This document shows, one piece after another, positions 1 to 11,162 of a DNA stretch of 64,000 nucleotides; position 1 is the stretch's first letter; each line of letters begins with the position of its first letter. The notes beneath the pieces were generated by a model. It was not told the DNA's origin. It was given only the letters and a program-made list of their open reading frames with translations, and searched no databases. This DNA comes from Chenopodium formosanum (lineage: Eukaryota; Streptophyta; Magnoliopsida; Caryophyllales; Amaranthaceae): assembly GCA_024500155.1 (NCBI GenBank), contig CM044865.1:35016776-35080775 (forward strand), in the 5' to 3' direction. A program made the translations under genes and the position numbers.

Positions 1-625
1 TCTAACCACTTTCTCACTCCTCCTCCCCATGGGCATTTTCTTGGTCATTTTTATTCTACACCAATGATCAAAAATTATAATCCCCACCATTCTCTCTCCT
101 ATTTTTAACCCTATACCCCACCAATATTTATCTCTCCTACACATCATTAAATTTGTAATTTAGTATTTCTTAATTTTATTGTTAACAAAATTTTGTATTG
201 ATTAAATTATTTATGAGTAGTACAATATTAATTATTTTTAATATTAATTTATGCAAAATGTATTTTTTAATAAAATAATAATATTTATTCTTAACTAAAT
301 TTTTTTATTGATTAAATTATTTATGAGATAAATTATTTATGTATGAAATGACTACTCAATGCTTGTATAAAACAAAAACTACAATTGGACTTGACTACTT
401 TTTGGGATTTGACAGTTCAATGGTTGATAAAACCAACCACTTGACTCATAATTGTATAAGACAAAATCTACACACACTAGCTAGTACTTCACTCATAATT
501 GAACAAAATATATGAAAATGTAATATAATTATTTTAATTTTTGGAACATAATTAATAATAAAAATTAATTCATTGCAACATAAAATAAACAAAATACTTG
601 AAATCATAATGCATAATAAACTACT

Positions 626-1819
626 CTACTTTCCACCATACACTTCTTGAATTAGTTCCTCCTTCCACGCTTCTTCAGCTGGTGTAAGTGGCGTCGTTTT
701 TGACATAATTGCTTGCAACATATCAAATTTCATCTTCTTCTCTTGTAATTCGACCTGTTTGTTTTTCCTCTTTTCCTTTTCCCTTTCAAGCTCCAACCTT
801 TGCTGCCGTAAATTTGCCTCAAAGCTTCTAACTTCAGTACAAGCCTGTATCTGTTCACCAATACTTAAAATTGCACTATCATGAGCAATAGCTTTTCCCT
901 TACGCTTAGCCTTTGCTTTTTTTACCCCGTCGGGTCTCGGTATACCTCCTGATGAAAACCCAGCAACGGGAACATCTCCTTCAGCTTCACTGTCAGTTCT
1001 CGATCTTTTTCCACTTCCACTGATATCCTCGGTGTCCCCTTCCGGACGCAGTTGACAATCCTGCCGTTCCTTTAGTGACAATGCCCATCTGAGTTTCGGC
1101 CTCCACTTTGGGTCATTCTTTATCATTTCCCAAGCGTGGGGAAAAACAAAATTGTGTGGTGGTTTGGCTGATATATGGAACAACTTCGAGGCCTTTTGAA
1201 TTCGATCAACTTCGTTGAATCCACTTCCAGTTAACGGGCCCGCTTCATCATAACAACTTGTCCATAACAGTACATCTGCCGCCATCCTTCTCCAATGGTT
1301 CTCCAAACTCTTCGCATTTCTGGGTGGTAGTATTTCTGGCTTCTTAGCTTGAACCATGTCGTACGCCGCAGATATTTGTCGCCAAAGTTCAGCAGCTTTC
1401 ATGCCCGTACCCACTATCGCATTTCCACTGTATTTTAAATATAGCCCAATAAGAGCTTCATCTTCTGCGACTGACCAAATACGACTAGCTTTAGCGAGTT
1501 GTTGGTTGGAACCCACCCGCATTCTTTGAGTCGACGGAGGGTATTGAGGTGTCTCAGGCACATTTTCTTCTTGGCTATCATCGTACTGAGAGTTACTTCC
1601 TTGGTAGACAGGAAGTGATTGCTCGTAATCAGTGTTTTCAATTGGAATTTGTGGAGGTATTTCAAGTTGTGGAGGTATTTGTTGTTGTGGAGGATTTTGC
1701 AGAGAGGTGTTGCTCAATCTTTGTAGGAAAAGTTGAAATTGAGGTTGATTCATGAAATTCTCATCAAAATCATTACAATTTTGAGAAAGTATTGAGTAAA
1801 AGGGGTTATTGGGATCCAT
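626..1819 (-). CDS. Myb/SANT-like, NAM-associated protein of a Harbinger-type element
   Basis: A 397-residue intact ORF. A Gln/Pro-rich N-terminal tail (about residues 25-70) is followed by a trihelix/Myb-like module at about residues 110-215, with RIWSVAEDEALIGLYLKY, a Trp at the second helix (AELWRQISAAYD) and SLENHWRRM. After a basic linker (KKAKAKRKGKA, about 300) comes a Glu/Lys-rich coiled coil to the C terminus. This layout is that of the proteins annotated in plants as glutathione S-transferase T3-like or NAM-associated C-terminal domain. In PIF/Harbinger elements such a Myb-like protein binds DNA and assists the transposase in the nucleus; that role is inferred here. The ATG is the first in frame, and the codons are intact. 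A host-domesticated gene is possible but the terminus at 2693 favours a transposon gene. Confidence 0.75.
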   Translation of the reverse strand: MDPNNPFYSILSQNCNDFDENFMNQPQFQLFLQRLSNTSLQNPPQQQIPPQLEIPPQIPIENTDYEQSLPVYQGSNSQYDDSQEENVPETPQYPPSTQRMRVGSNQQLAKASRIWSVAEDEALIGLYLKYSGNAIVGTGMKAAELWRQISAAYDMVQAKKPEILPPRNAKSLENHWRRMAADVLLWTSCYDEAGPLTGSGFNEVDRIQKASKLFHISAKPPHNFVFPHAWEMIKNDPKWRPKLRWALSLKERQDCQLRPEGDTEDISGSGKRSRTDSEAEGDVPVAGFSSGGIPRPDGVKKAKAKRKGKAIAHDSAILSIGEQIQACTEVRSFEANLRQQRLELEREKEKRKNKQVELQEKKMKFDMLQAIMSKTTPLTPAEEAWKEELIQEVYGGK

Positions 1820-1855
1820 ATCTATTTTTTTTTATTAATTTCAAAAACTAACACA

Positions 1856-1878
1856 ATAATAACAATAATAATAATAAC

Positions 1879-1921
<43 letters not shown>

Positions 1922-1997
1922 TTAATAACAAAAATAATAACGAACAACATTAATAATATTAATAAGCTAAAATAATAACAATAATAATTATACTTCC

Positions 1998-2039
<42 letters not shown>

Positions 2040-2098
2040 TATAATTATAATAATAATAATAATATTTATTTTAATAATAATAATAATAATATTAATAC
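1856..2098. repeat. AAT/ATT microsatellite tract
   Basis: A long interrupted run of AAT/ATT trinucleotides lies directly upstream of the minus-strand Myb-like ORF, in its promoter or 5' leader. No ORF of substance is present; the poly-Ile reading frames here are artefacts of the repeat. Confidence 0.9.
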
Positions 2099-2306
2099 TA
2101 ATATTAAAAGGATGACTAATTATGAGGGAGAAATTGAGAGAAAATGTAAATACAACAAATTTATGTGAATTTTGGAAATATGAAAATATAGGCAAAATGG
2201 GTCTCTATTTGTAGAGAATTTTTTTTTCTAACCGTTGGTATATTTTTTTTCTTTTTTAATTTTATAAGCACAAAATACCCGTTACAAAATTGTTATCGTT
2301 GCAATT

Positions 2307-2486
2307 ATCAGGAATTTCCTGATTGGTCCAACTCACCTGACAGGACGCGTGTCAGCGCCTGATTGGGCGTGCTGACGCGCCTGTCAGGGCTGCCAAAATA
2401 ATTTTTTTTTGCTTTTCCTACCCTCAAAACGTAGCGTTTTGAGGTGAAGCAAAGCATACGCTTCCTCAAAACGCTGCGTTTTGAGG
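2307..2486. repeat. Four successive palindromes in the subterminal region of the Harbinger-like element
   Basis: In order: ATCAGGAATTTCCTGAT (2307-2323); a stem with CCTGACAGG (2336-2344) pairing with CCTGTCAGG (2380-2388) and an inner ACGCG/CGCGT pairing; a 23-bp palindrome with arms CCTCAAAACG and CGTTTTGAGG (2422-2444); and a near copy at 2464-2486 whose stem is extended by GCATAC/GTATGC. The last two differ only in the central bases. They look like protein-binding sites or hairpins near the transposon end; the function is unknown. Confidence 0.8.
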
Positions 2487-2695
2487 TATGCTTAGCAAAA
2501 AAAATTTTAAATGCAACTATGCACGTGGGGCCCACTTCTTCTTGGTCAGTTTTTTAATTTTGCCCAAACTTTGATCAAAAATTGATTTGCCCATGGGCAT
2601 TTTTAATTTAGACCATTGATGGGGAGTTATTTTTTTTATTAAACCCCAAAAATTACCCATGGGCATTTTTCTCCCCATTGGTGGCAATGCTCTAA

Positions 2696-2744
2696 GAGGA
2701 GGAACTAGAAATGGAGTAATTTTATGCATTTAGAAATGCATAAC
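2696..2744 (+). repeat. Left terminal inverted repeat of the MULE
   Basis: It begins GAGGAGGAACTAGAAATGG and ends in the palindromic ATGCATTTAGAAATGCAT core followed by AAC. It pairs without gaps with the reverse complement of 21587-21635, about 38 of 49 identical. The base triplet TAA stands immediately outside. Confidence 0.6.
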
Positions 2745-3003
2745 ATTAAAAACGGGGTGGGGAAGTAACGGGTGGGTCCCAATAAAGCATTACGGGTTCA
2801 GAAGAAGTGGGAAAAAAAAAAGAGAATTGAAGGTATTTGGTTAAAGCGTATTGTACTTGTGTACGTAGACGAAAAAAACTTTTGACTCACCCTCTCTTTA
2901 TGATTTTCTCACACTTAGTTTTTGTTCTTCATTCCTGTGGTTTGACTTCAATATTTCCCCCCTGTATTTCAAAACCTGAAAGTAAAATTCTTTATGAGTT
3001 GAA

Positions 3004-6000
3004 ATGGCAAGGAAGATGTTAATCTTGGATGATCCATTTTTACAAAATTGTATAGAGGTTGAATCTGGTTTAGTAGGGGGACATTGGGCAGCCGCGGAGA
3101 ACAATGTCGTTGCGGAGGAAGTCAGAGTTACTCCAACAGAGCGAGTCGTTGATTTCGAAAATGTAGCGGAGGAAGGCGTGATTGTGGGTGGTTCAGAGGA
3201 TGAAGACGTTGTTGGCGAAGAAGAAGCTCGTGCAGCAGCAATTGAAGAATTGCTAAAGGAGGTAACTTTCTCGACTGTGGGTTGTATTATTATGTCGTTC
3301 GTAAGTATATCAAATTGGTTTATGTTACCTGTATATTTGGTGTGGGTATTAGTTTTTGGTGGTGATTTTTAAAATCTTTGAAATTAGGTCTTGCAATTAG
3401 AGCTTGATTTTATGCACATTGTGATTGATTTTTACTCAATCCGTGGATTAGCGTGTATGCATGCAATTGTGATATGTGGTGTTTAGATTGTTTGTTCTTG
3501 GGATGGGTAGTTTGTTGTTATAATAAGGAATTATTTATTTCTTAATGGAATCAATATGTTGGAATTGTGGGTGTTGTTATTTAATTATCATTATAATTAA
3601 TCATGGCAGTAATTATTATATTTATTTTTTACCAAAGTAATTATTATATTCACTTCATGTAATGTAATTATTGTAATGAATGAAGGTGAATGTTGGGGAG
3701 GAGTCCTATAAAACTCCTACAAAAGGACAGAGTAATGTGGCTATTAGTGTGGAGATTGAAGAGTTTGCAAATGTAGAGGTTTTACTTCCCCCTCCAAGTG
3801 TGGGAATGGTGTTTGATAGTTGGCAAAAATTGATGAGTACTTTAGGAATTATGGGAAACAGGAAGGTTTTGGTGTTGTTCGGTCTAGTGGAGCAACAATA
3901 GGGAAAGGTGCGAATGCAAAGGATAAGAGAAACGTGACATGAACTTGTGAATGCTACGGTTTGCCAGGAAGGAAGAGGAAGAAAACCGGGTGTACTTTTG
4001 TGAAGAAGTGTTGATTAAAAGGAAAAGCAAAAAAGTGGATTGTGCTATTCATTTGAATGCCACTGTGAATAAGGATGGTGACTGGTTGATTAAGAGGGTG
4101 CATCTTGAACATGTTGGTCACAATCCTACTCCAAGCAAGTAAAAAAACATTACAAAATTTAGGAAGAAGTTCCTCAATGACAATCCCCACTTGGTGAAAC
4201 AATTGTTGAATGATCGGAGAGCTGGAGTTCCTGTAGCTCAGATTTTTAACTGTATGGCCCGACAAAGAAATGGTAGGGAGAACATGCAATTCACACAGCA
4301 AGATCTACACGAAGAAGTGGCGAAAAAAAGAAAGGAGCAATTTGAGGAGGGTGATACAAAGGCCATGTTTGCTTGCTTTAAGCGAATGGTAGATGATAAT
4401 TCTAATTTTTTCCACACGTATCGTGTAGATGAGTTGGGGCGCCTACAAGATATTCTTTGGGTAGATGCAAGGAGTCGGGTCGCGTACGAGGAATTTGGTG
4501 ACGTAGTTGTTTGTGATTCCACATACCTTACGAATGAATACAAGTTACCATTTTGTAACTTTGTTGGGGTGAATCACCACGGTCAAACAATTTTGTTTGG
4601 CTGTGCACTGGTATCCCGTGAGACTTCAGAAACTTTTGAGTGGGTGTTCTCAAACTGGTTGCGGTGTATGGGCGAGAAAAAGCCCATTGGGATTCTTACT
4701 GATCAGGACCCAGCAATGAGGAAAGCGTTGAAGCTGACCATGAAGGAAAGCATTCACCGATGGTGCATTTGGCACATTACTCAGAAATTTGGCAAGAAAT
4801 TGGGCAAGCTCCCTAATTATCCATCTTTGCATGATGACCTCGAGAATGCAATTTATGATAGCCTTGATTGTGAAGAGTTTGAGAGTAATTGGCAAGCAGT
4901 GATCAAGAAACATGAAATAGAAGATGATGAATGGCTAACAGGTTTGTTCTTGTTTATGTATAAAAGTCCTTGAATGTGAATGAATTGGATGGGTATTGTT
5001 GTTTATTGTATGTCCCCTGTTGGGTTTTTGGCTATTTGTGTGAGGAGGAAGTTTTCTGTAAATGGATTTCTATACTTGGATTGGCTTGTGTTAGTTGCTC
5101 TTTGTTTGTGTTCTGGGTTTTTAGTTCTGTTGGGCTATTTGTTCTGTTGTGTGTGTGTTCTTTAGTGTCTGTGTTCTGGTCTCTCTGTTCTGTTTTGTGT
5201 GTGTACTTGGTTGTGTGTGTTTTGTGGGTGTTTCCAATGTGGAGGACCTTCTGATTTCAACAAGGTAATGGACAGGGTTGTATGAGGAGCGTCAGATGTG
5301 GGTTTCTGCCTATTTGAAGCACTTGTTTTGGGCTGGCATGAAAACAACGCAGCGTATTGAGAGTATTCATAGGTTTTTTGATGGATACCTAAGCAAGCAC
5401 ACATTGATGTCCGAGTTTGTGGAGCGGTATGTTGATGCCTTGGAGGTTAGATCTACTAGTGAGAAAAAGGCTGATGACAATAATGAGAGGTATGTTCGAC
5501 AAGCGTATAGTGACTTTCCAGCTGAATTGGTCTTCCAGAAGGTCTACACAGATGCCAAATTCAAGGAGGTGCAAAGAGAGTGCAGTCGCGTAATGAATGT
5601 TAGTGAGATTCATAGAAACAAACTTTCTGATAATGTGACTGAACACATTGTGGAGGATCGAGTTTGGTATAAACCTAAAAATTGTAGGAAGGAGAAACCT
5701 TCAAAGATGAAGAGGGAGTATAAGCTTTTGTATGATAGTTCAAGTAAAGAAGTGTCTTGTGACTGTAGGATGTTTGATTGTGCTGGCATCATTTGTCGCC
5801 ACATGATAAAGGTGTACGAGAGGATTAATTTCTTTGAAATCCCTGATAAATACATCTTACGGAGGTGGAGGAAAGATGTCATAAGGAAGCACACACGGGT
5901 CAAGGTTTGTTACCATGACCCTAACAAAACAGCCGAGGTCTGTAGGTTTGATAAAATGATGGTCAGGTTTGGGTCGTTGTGTTCTAAGGCATCGGCATAC

Positions 6001-6788
6001 CTTGAATCAACTACAGTGGTAATGCAAGCATTACAGCTTCTGGAACTGCAAGTGGATGAGAAGATCGCAGTGGTTATCAAGAAGGGGTTAGTTGGTACAC
6101 CTTCATTTGTGGCCAGGGAAAAAGGAAATGATAGTACACCTTCAACGCAAAGACAAGGTAGTTGTGACCCCCAAAATGTTGTAGAGGAAGATCCTCCACT
6201 TCCTAAGAGGCCTGCTCATCGCACCACTGATTCAAGGTATAAGTCGTGCCTTGAGAAACCAAGAAAGACTGCCAAAAAGTCTAAAGCAAAAAAGAAAACA
6301 GATTCACAAGCAGGCTTTACTACTCCGAGTTCATCAACAATGCCCCAGGTAATTTGTTCTGACTCTGTTGTTATTATTTATCCATTTTTTATTAGAATTA
6401 AAAATATTACTTTACTTTTTCCACGATATGTATGCAGGCAACTCCGTCCAATATGTTTCAGCACCATGCTCATTATCAATACAACCCACATTCTGCTGGA
6501 GGTATTCAGATGGTGGATATGGATGGGTCAATTGGGTACTTTACCTCTGTTGGTGGTGGTGTTCACCAATTTCATGGTTCCCAGATTTATTCCCAGCAGG
6601 TTGGGTACCTTCCTTATTCACATTTTCCAATTGCCAATGTTCCTTATCCGATCCCAGTTCGTGGGTGGAGAAGCCCTGTGTCTCCTGCATCAGCTGCATC
6701 CAGGCAAGGAGGGTTCGTTCCAATACTGCCACGTACCAGGCCACCCGCTACTCCACCACCCACTCCAACTGCATCACGTAGGAGTTAG
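3004..6788 (+). pseudogene. FAR1-related (FRS-type) Mutator transposase with broken N-terminal domain
   Basis: Exon 1 runs 3004-3261, ending at a GTAACT donor; exon 2 starts near 3674, exon 3 at 5276 (after the intron 4942-5275) and the last exon at 6438; all three intron phases agree. The FAR1 DNA-binding region is damaged: frame changes near 3838 and near 3985, TGA at 3940-3942 in a place where the family has TGG before CECYG, and TAA at 4140-4142. Beyond this, the MULE DDE core is open, with DSTYLTN, GILTDQDPAMRKAL and WCIWHITQKFGKKL. A SWIM zinc finger follows (CDCRMFDCAGIICRHMIKV, about 5758-5815). The C terminus is Pro-rich. Such proteins bind element ends and cut them in the nucleus. 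The damaged copy is probably inactive as a full-length protein. A domesticated FRS gene is unlikely given the breaks and the flanking inverted repeats. Confidence 0.8.
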
Positions 6789-7043
6789 AATTAGAATCAA
6801 TAAGTGTCAGTACTTTGCCTAACCGTATTAGCAGTGTGGTGTAGTTAGTGATAATCTGACCAATGTACTGTAACAGAATTTGGGGCTTTCTTTTCGACAC
6901 TGAACCCACGATTAAAAAAGGATTGTACCTAATTCAATGTTGTACCTAATTCAATGTTGTGGGTTGAATTTAGTTGCTAGTATTTTGCATCAAAGCATAT
7001 GGTATCCAACCTGTATTGTGTACGTTGACATATAACAAGTGAA

Positions 7044-7300
7044 AAGATCGGATAAAGGGTACCACTGAAAAAAGTAAAGGGTATCACCGAACAAAATAAA
7101 GGGTATCACTGAACAAGCTAAAGGGTATCAGTGAACAAATTAAAGGGTATCAGTGAACAAATTAAATGGTACCACTAAAAGAATTAAAGGGTACCACTGA
7201 ACACATAGAAGTTAATTTCCAGTGAAGAAAAGGATGGAACTAGTAGACATGAAAGGATACCACTGAACATTTGAAAAGGCTACACTGAACATATGAAAGG
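7044..7300 (+). repeat. Degenerate 23-bp tandem repeat, GGTACCACTGAACA type
   Basis: About ten units of the form AAAGGGTATCACTGAACAA, with GGTACC or GGTATC at the core. The first seven are nearly head to tail, the last ones spaced. Related motifs recur at 7846-7960, 9725-9775 and 10517-10615 inside the same element. Confidence 0.8.
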
Positions 7301-7355
7301 GTGTAGGGGTTTAGAAATGAAAAGGGGGGGATTTAGTAGATAGCAAGTGTTAAGG

Positions 7356-7634
7356 TTTTGTTTGACCGAATCCAGACGTTTAGTTTGATTCATGTGTGTT
7401 GTGTGTGTGGTTTGATTCCCGTTTATTTTGACTGTTTACCTTATTCTCTAATTCAATGTGATTTACTATTTAGTTATGTTTGACCGAATCCAGACGTTTA
7501 GTTTGATTCTTCTGTGTTGTGTGTGTTGTTAGATTCCCTTTTATTTTGACTTTGACGGTTTACCTTAGTCTCTAATTCAATGTGATATACTATTTAGTTT
7601 TGTTTGACCGAATCCCAGACGTTTAGTTTGACTG
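7356..7634 (+). repeat. Tandem repeat of about 115-125 bp, just over two copies
   Basis: The block starting TTTGACCGAATCCAGACGTT recurs three times (about 7360, 7479 and 7602), with intervening TTATTTTGAC, TTACCTTA and CTAATTCAATGTGAT segments in the same order. The third copy is partial. Confidence 0.85.
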
Positions 7635-8734
7635 TCATTATGAATACGGTGTTGTTTCATTTCTGTCTCTAAGACTAATTCCTGTAATTCATTTCTTCTG
7701 ATTTGCAATTGTTTACTTCACAGTTGAATCATTATAATTGTGATTGTTAATACACATTGAACTTATAGCCTTTAACCTCCTTCATTTTAATGTTATAACT
7801 ACATACATGTGCGTAATTGGACAAAAATGGCCAACTTCAATTCTAGGGTACCACCAAACGGATAAACTGTACCAGTCATAATAAGAAACAACTATTATCT
7901 ACACCAAATGTTTCACTGACGTAAATTACATGCTAGGGTACCAGCTAGGTATCGAAGGGTACCATTGAGATTGTAAAACAGCAACTAAGTGGACTTAGTT
8001 GAATAACACCCGAATTAAAAGGGATAAAATGATCTCCTTACTAATCACACCCTCTATTACTCAAAAAAGCATTAGCACCTTTATATGTCATTGTATTTGA
8101 TTAAAAAAAAGCGTTAGCACCTTACTCAAAAAAATCATTAGCACGTTTAAGAGGTTATCATCAATATGATCGATATGGGGCTGTAAAGGAAGGTTGTAAA
8201 GGACAATTACCTTACACCAATGTCAAGTGTGAGTAGTTGAAGGGAAACCTATTGTAATTGTAGTGGGGGTTATTGAATGTTACATATCGTGCTTTAATAA
8301 TCCCTTGAATTGTTTCTCTTTATTAACGATAATTGATGATGCGAAATTAGGGTATAATGTAAGAACCGTTTCGCGTTTTTTAGTGGCACTTACTTCTATT
8401 ATTAGGCAACTATTAGTGTCATTCAAACATATTCATTGACTAATTATGTAAAATGAGTTGAGGTTCCACTTTTTATATTAAATGTCAATTTCACTTTTAA
8501 TTTAGTCACACTGAGGCGAATAAGGGTATCATTCCACCTAAAAATGTACATTAACTAATACAGATGGAATTTGGTAAATTCCACCTAAAAATGTAAACGT
8601 CCGATTGAATGTTACATTTAGTCGTTGTGACGTAGCAAAGGGTTTGATTCCCAAATTTAGTTCAAATTTGAAACATTCATATGGGCGAGATTTGTTTTTG
8701 GGGTTTCCGCCAAAATCACTGATTTCTAAAGCCC

Positions 8735-8742
8735 TATAAATA
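8735..8742 (+). promoter_or_regulatory. TATA box of the GRF zinc-finger gene
   Basis: TATAAATA within CCCTATAAATAGTGC, about 165 bp before the ATG at 8905. The intervening leader contains two copies of a CAAAAAACAAATTAAAACAA block (about 8775 and 8817). Confidence 0.65.
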
Positions 8743-8904
8743 GTGCATCCTAACCCAATTCAGTGACCCTCACAAAAAACAAATTAAAACAAAAAAAGAA
8801 CAACAAACCATCTCAAAAAACAAATTAAAACAAAAAACAGAACAAAGCCTATCAAAAAAGGGTTTAGAAATAAACACTTCAATAACCATAACTTCAGCCT
8901 AATT

Positions 8905-9246
8905 ATGAGTACTAATTCTACATCTGTTTGTAGGGGAATCAGATTTCAAAACTCAAGCACTGACATAATTTGGGTTGTTGGGAAGAGATGTAATTGTGGA
9001 GGGGATGCTTTAGCTGAATTTCGAATTTCCCTTTCGGAAGCTAACCCTAGGAGGCCGTACTACAAATGTAGATCATGCAATTTCTGGCAATGGGCACGGG
9101 ATGAAGATCTCATTTGGAGTCTGAACAATAGTGAATTTCATAATTTATGTCATAGGGTTGATGTATTGGAGCAATTGTTGGTCAAAATTGTGAAGCTGTG
9201 TCTAACTATTTCGGTGGTTGGCCTTGTACTGTACTTTAAGGGTTAA
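8905..9246 (+). CDS. GRF-type zinc-finger protein with C-terminal membrane segment
   Basis: 113 residues, intact. The zinc finger lies at about residues 29-63: CNCGG, then NPRRPYYKCRSCNFWQW, matching the GRF pattern of a CxC pair, a tyrosine-rich YYKC and a CxFWxW end. A hydrophobic segment at about 91-111 (IVKLCLTISVVGLVLYF) looks like a single membrane span close to the C terminus. Small GRF plus membrane-span proteins of this kind are frequent in plant genomes and often repetitive; the GRF finger is a nucleic-acid binding module in other proteins. The start is the first ATG after a clear TATA box. It lies inside the MULE, so it is either a captured gene or an element gene. No role is established. 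Confidence 0.8.
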   Translation: MSTNSTSVCRGIRFQNSSTDIIWVVGKRCNCGGDALAEFRISLSEANPRRPYYKCRSCNFWQWARDEDLIWSLNNSEFHNLCHRVDVLEQLLVKIVKLCLTISVVGLVLYFKG

Positions 9247-11162
9247 CAGAATTGAACTGCAAAGGCTAAATCGTCAAAACAATTATAGTGTGTAACATAT
9301 TAGCCTTGTTGTATCCCTTTCACTTATCAATGTAAAAAAAATTTAATTAGAAATAAGTGGAAATCCTATGAATGTGTCTTTGATTAACTAATAAGGCTAA
9401 TTCGTTAAATCCAATGAATTAGTCTTTGATTACCCTAATTTGAATAGATAATGTGCATAATGAATGTGTCAGTTTAGGCAAGTAATTTCCTTGTTTTTCC
9501 TCAAATATAGTGTAGAAGGGTTCGCTTAGAACTAACCATGATTCCTATATTAATGTAGAGGAACTATAACTACGGTTAGTGCAATTAAAACTGGATATAG
9601 ACAAGTCTACAACTAAGGCTAATAATTAAATTAGACACAAGATTTCTGCGACTAACATATCAATGGAAGGAGGAATTATAAATTGTGGTAGCCTGAAATT
9701 AGTTTATGGTTCCCTTAGTAACATACAGTGGTTCCACTGATGATGTAGTGGAACCCTAACTAGTTTCACTGGTACTTAAAACAAACTGTAATATCACAAT
9801 CACAAGTATAGGTTGGGAAGTATGCCTTATAACCCTTTAAAGCATACATATTGCTTAGTTGTGTAGAAATGTGTACTACCTATTTGAAACCTTTATCGTG
9901 TGTACTTATACCCCGTTTGATATATGGTTCATCCTTACTTATACCCCCTTTGATATATTACTTATACCCCCTTTGGTACTCTAAAATTGTTTCATGATTC
10001 CCTTTGTTGTGTCAGTAGTATATCGTTTGTACTTGGTAGAACCCTTAGTAATGTCATTAGTATATCCTACACACAAAGGCATATACCCATTTACACATAA
10101 AGGCTAATTAACCTACACAAAAAGGCTAATTTACCTACACAAAAAGGCAAATTTAGGTCACACCTAAAGTTCAAGGTTGAAGAATCCAACTTGGATTGGA
10201 TTAATTAGATACATTTAGCTCACACCTACACCAAAGGAAAGTGGAATTAGATACATGGGTTCATTTTAAAGAGTCTTAAATTAGGTCACACCTACACAAA
10301 AACGTTTATTGTCACACCTACACAAAAACGTTTATCTTCTTAGTGTTTAGGCAAATGGGTTTACTTTAAAGAGTCTTAATTTGACCTTACAGGTAACAAA
10401 GGACACATATAGTAAAAATAGAGCCATGTGTAGGGATAAAGATATAATCAATCTAGAGTGTAAGGAACATATTTATGATCTAGACTTTAAAGAACATATT
10501 TAAGATCAGGTTCATTGATGTAGTGGTACCCTATAGTTTATCAGTGGTACCCTAAAGACATTTAGTTGGATTTTTAAAGTGCAATAGTGGTATCCTTACA
10601 AGAGTAAATGGTACTTGTTAATTGACTATCAAATGTTATTACAGGGTGGCGGGAGTTTTTATATATATGGCAATAGCGCCATTACTAGCAACTTAAAACA
10701 GAGTACCCAAACATGGTAATGTCATTCCAACACAGTATACCCAAATACGGTAACTAATCTGAAACAAAATCTACAAGCAGACCAAACTGAATAGAACAAA
10801 CACAGAGATATGATCATCAATTCCAGAATCATACCATATACCTCCTATTCAGAGATATCAAATTCCCTACGTATAGCATCAACAATTCACATCATGAAAT
10901 TATATGATCATCATCAATTTAACTAAACCAGATCAAAATAAAACAATTGAAATTATGCATATTTTTCACATCAAAAGCATAAACTCAAAAGCATAACAGT
11001 TAAAGTTACCCCATAAGTACTGATATTGTGTGTTCTAAAAAAACCAAAACATTTACAGTTAAACAAAAACAAAAGTTACTGATATAAACAAGTAAATAAA
11101 AGATAGATTGTTTTAACAGCAGAAACCTGTGACAAACCAATTCATCATGACAGACACGAGGG
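9247..11162. other. Noncoding interior of the MULE
   Basis: AT-rich, with no supported gene. Scattered GTGGTACCCT and GTGGAACCCT motifs occur at 9725-9775 and 10517-10615. Short direct repeats of CCTACACAAAAAGGCTAAT occur at 10065-10155 and of CACACCTACACAAAAACGTTTA at 10285-10335. Confidence 0.6.

Larger units (their letters stand above)
1..2693. mobile_element. PIF/Harbinger-like DNA transposon, right part
   Basis: The right end (about 2674-2692) read on the minus strand is GAGCATTGCCACCAATGG, the kind of terminus common in plant Harbinger-type elements, followed outward by TAA, the expected 3-bp target site. The motif CCCATGGGCATTTTT recurs near both sides of the segment (about 28, 2590 and 2657). 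It carries a Myb/SANT-type ORF on the minus strand but no DDE transposase inside the window. The left terminus is not visible, so the transposase gene may lie outside or be absent. Positions 1-600 and 1850-2300 are AT-rich and noncoding. The family assignment rests on the ORF type and terminus and is moderately sure. Confidence 0.55.
6789..8734. other. Noncoding interior of the MULE with repeats
   Basis: No ORF of substance. It holds a 19-bp duplication (about 6929-6966), degenerate 23-bp units (7044-7300), a 115-125-bp tandem repeat (7356-7634), and isolated GGGTACCA motifs (about 7846, 7935 and 7954). The rest is AT-rich and featureless. Confidence 0.7.

Noticed and set aside
1959..2195. 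Poly-Ile ORF
   Set aside because: Translation of the ATT microsatellite; no start context or family.
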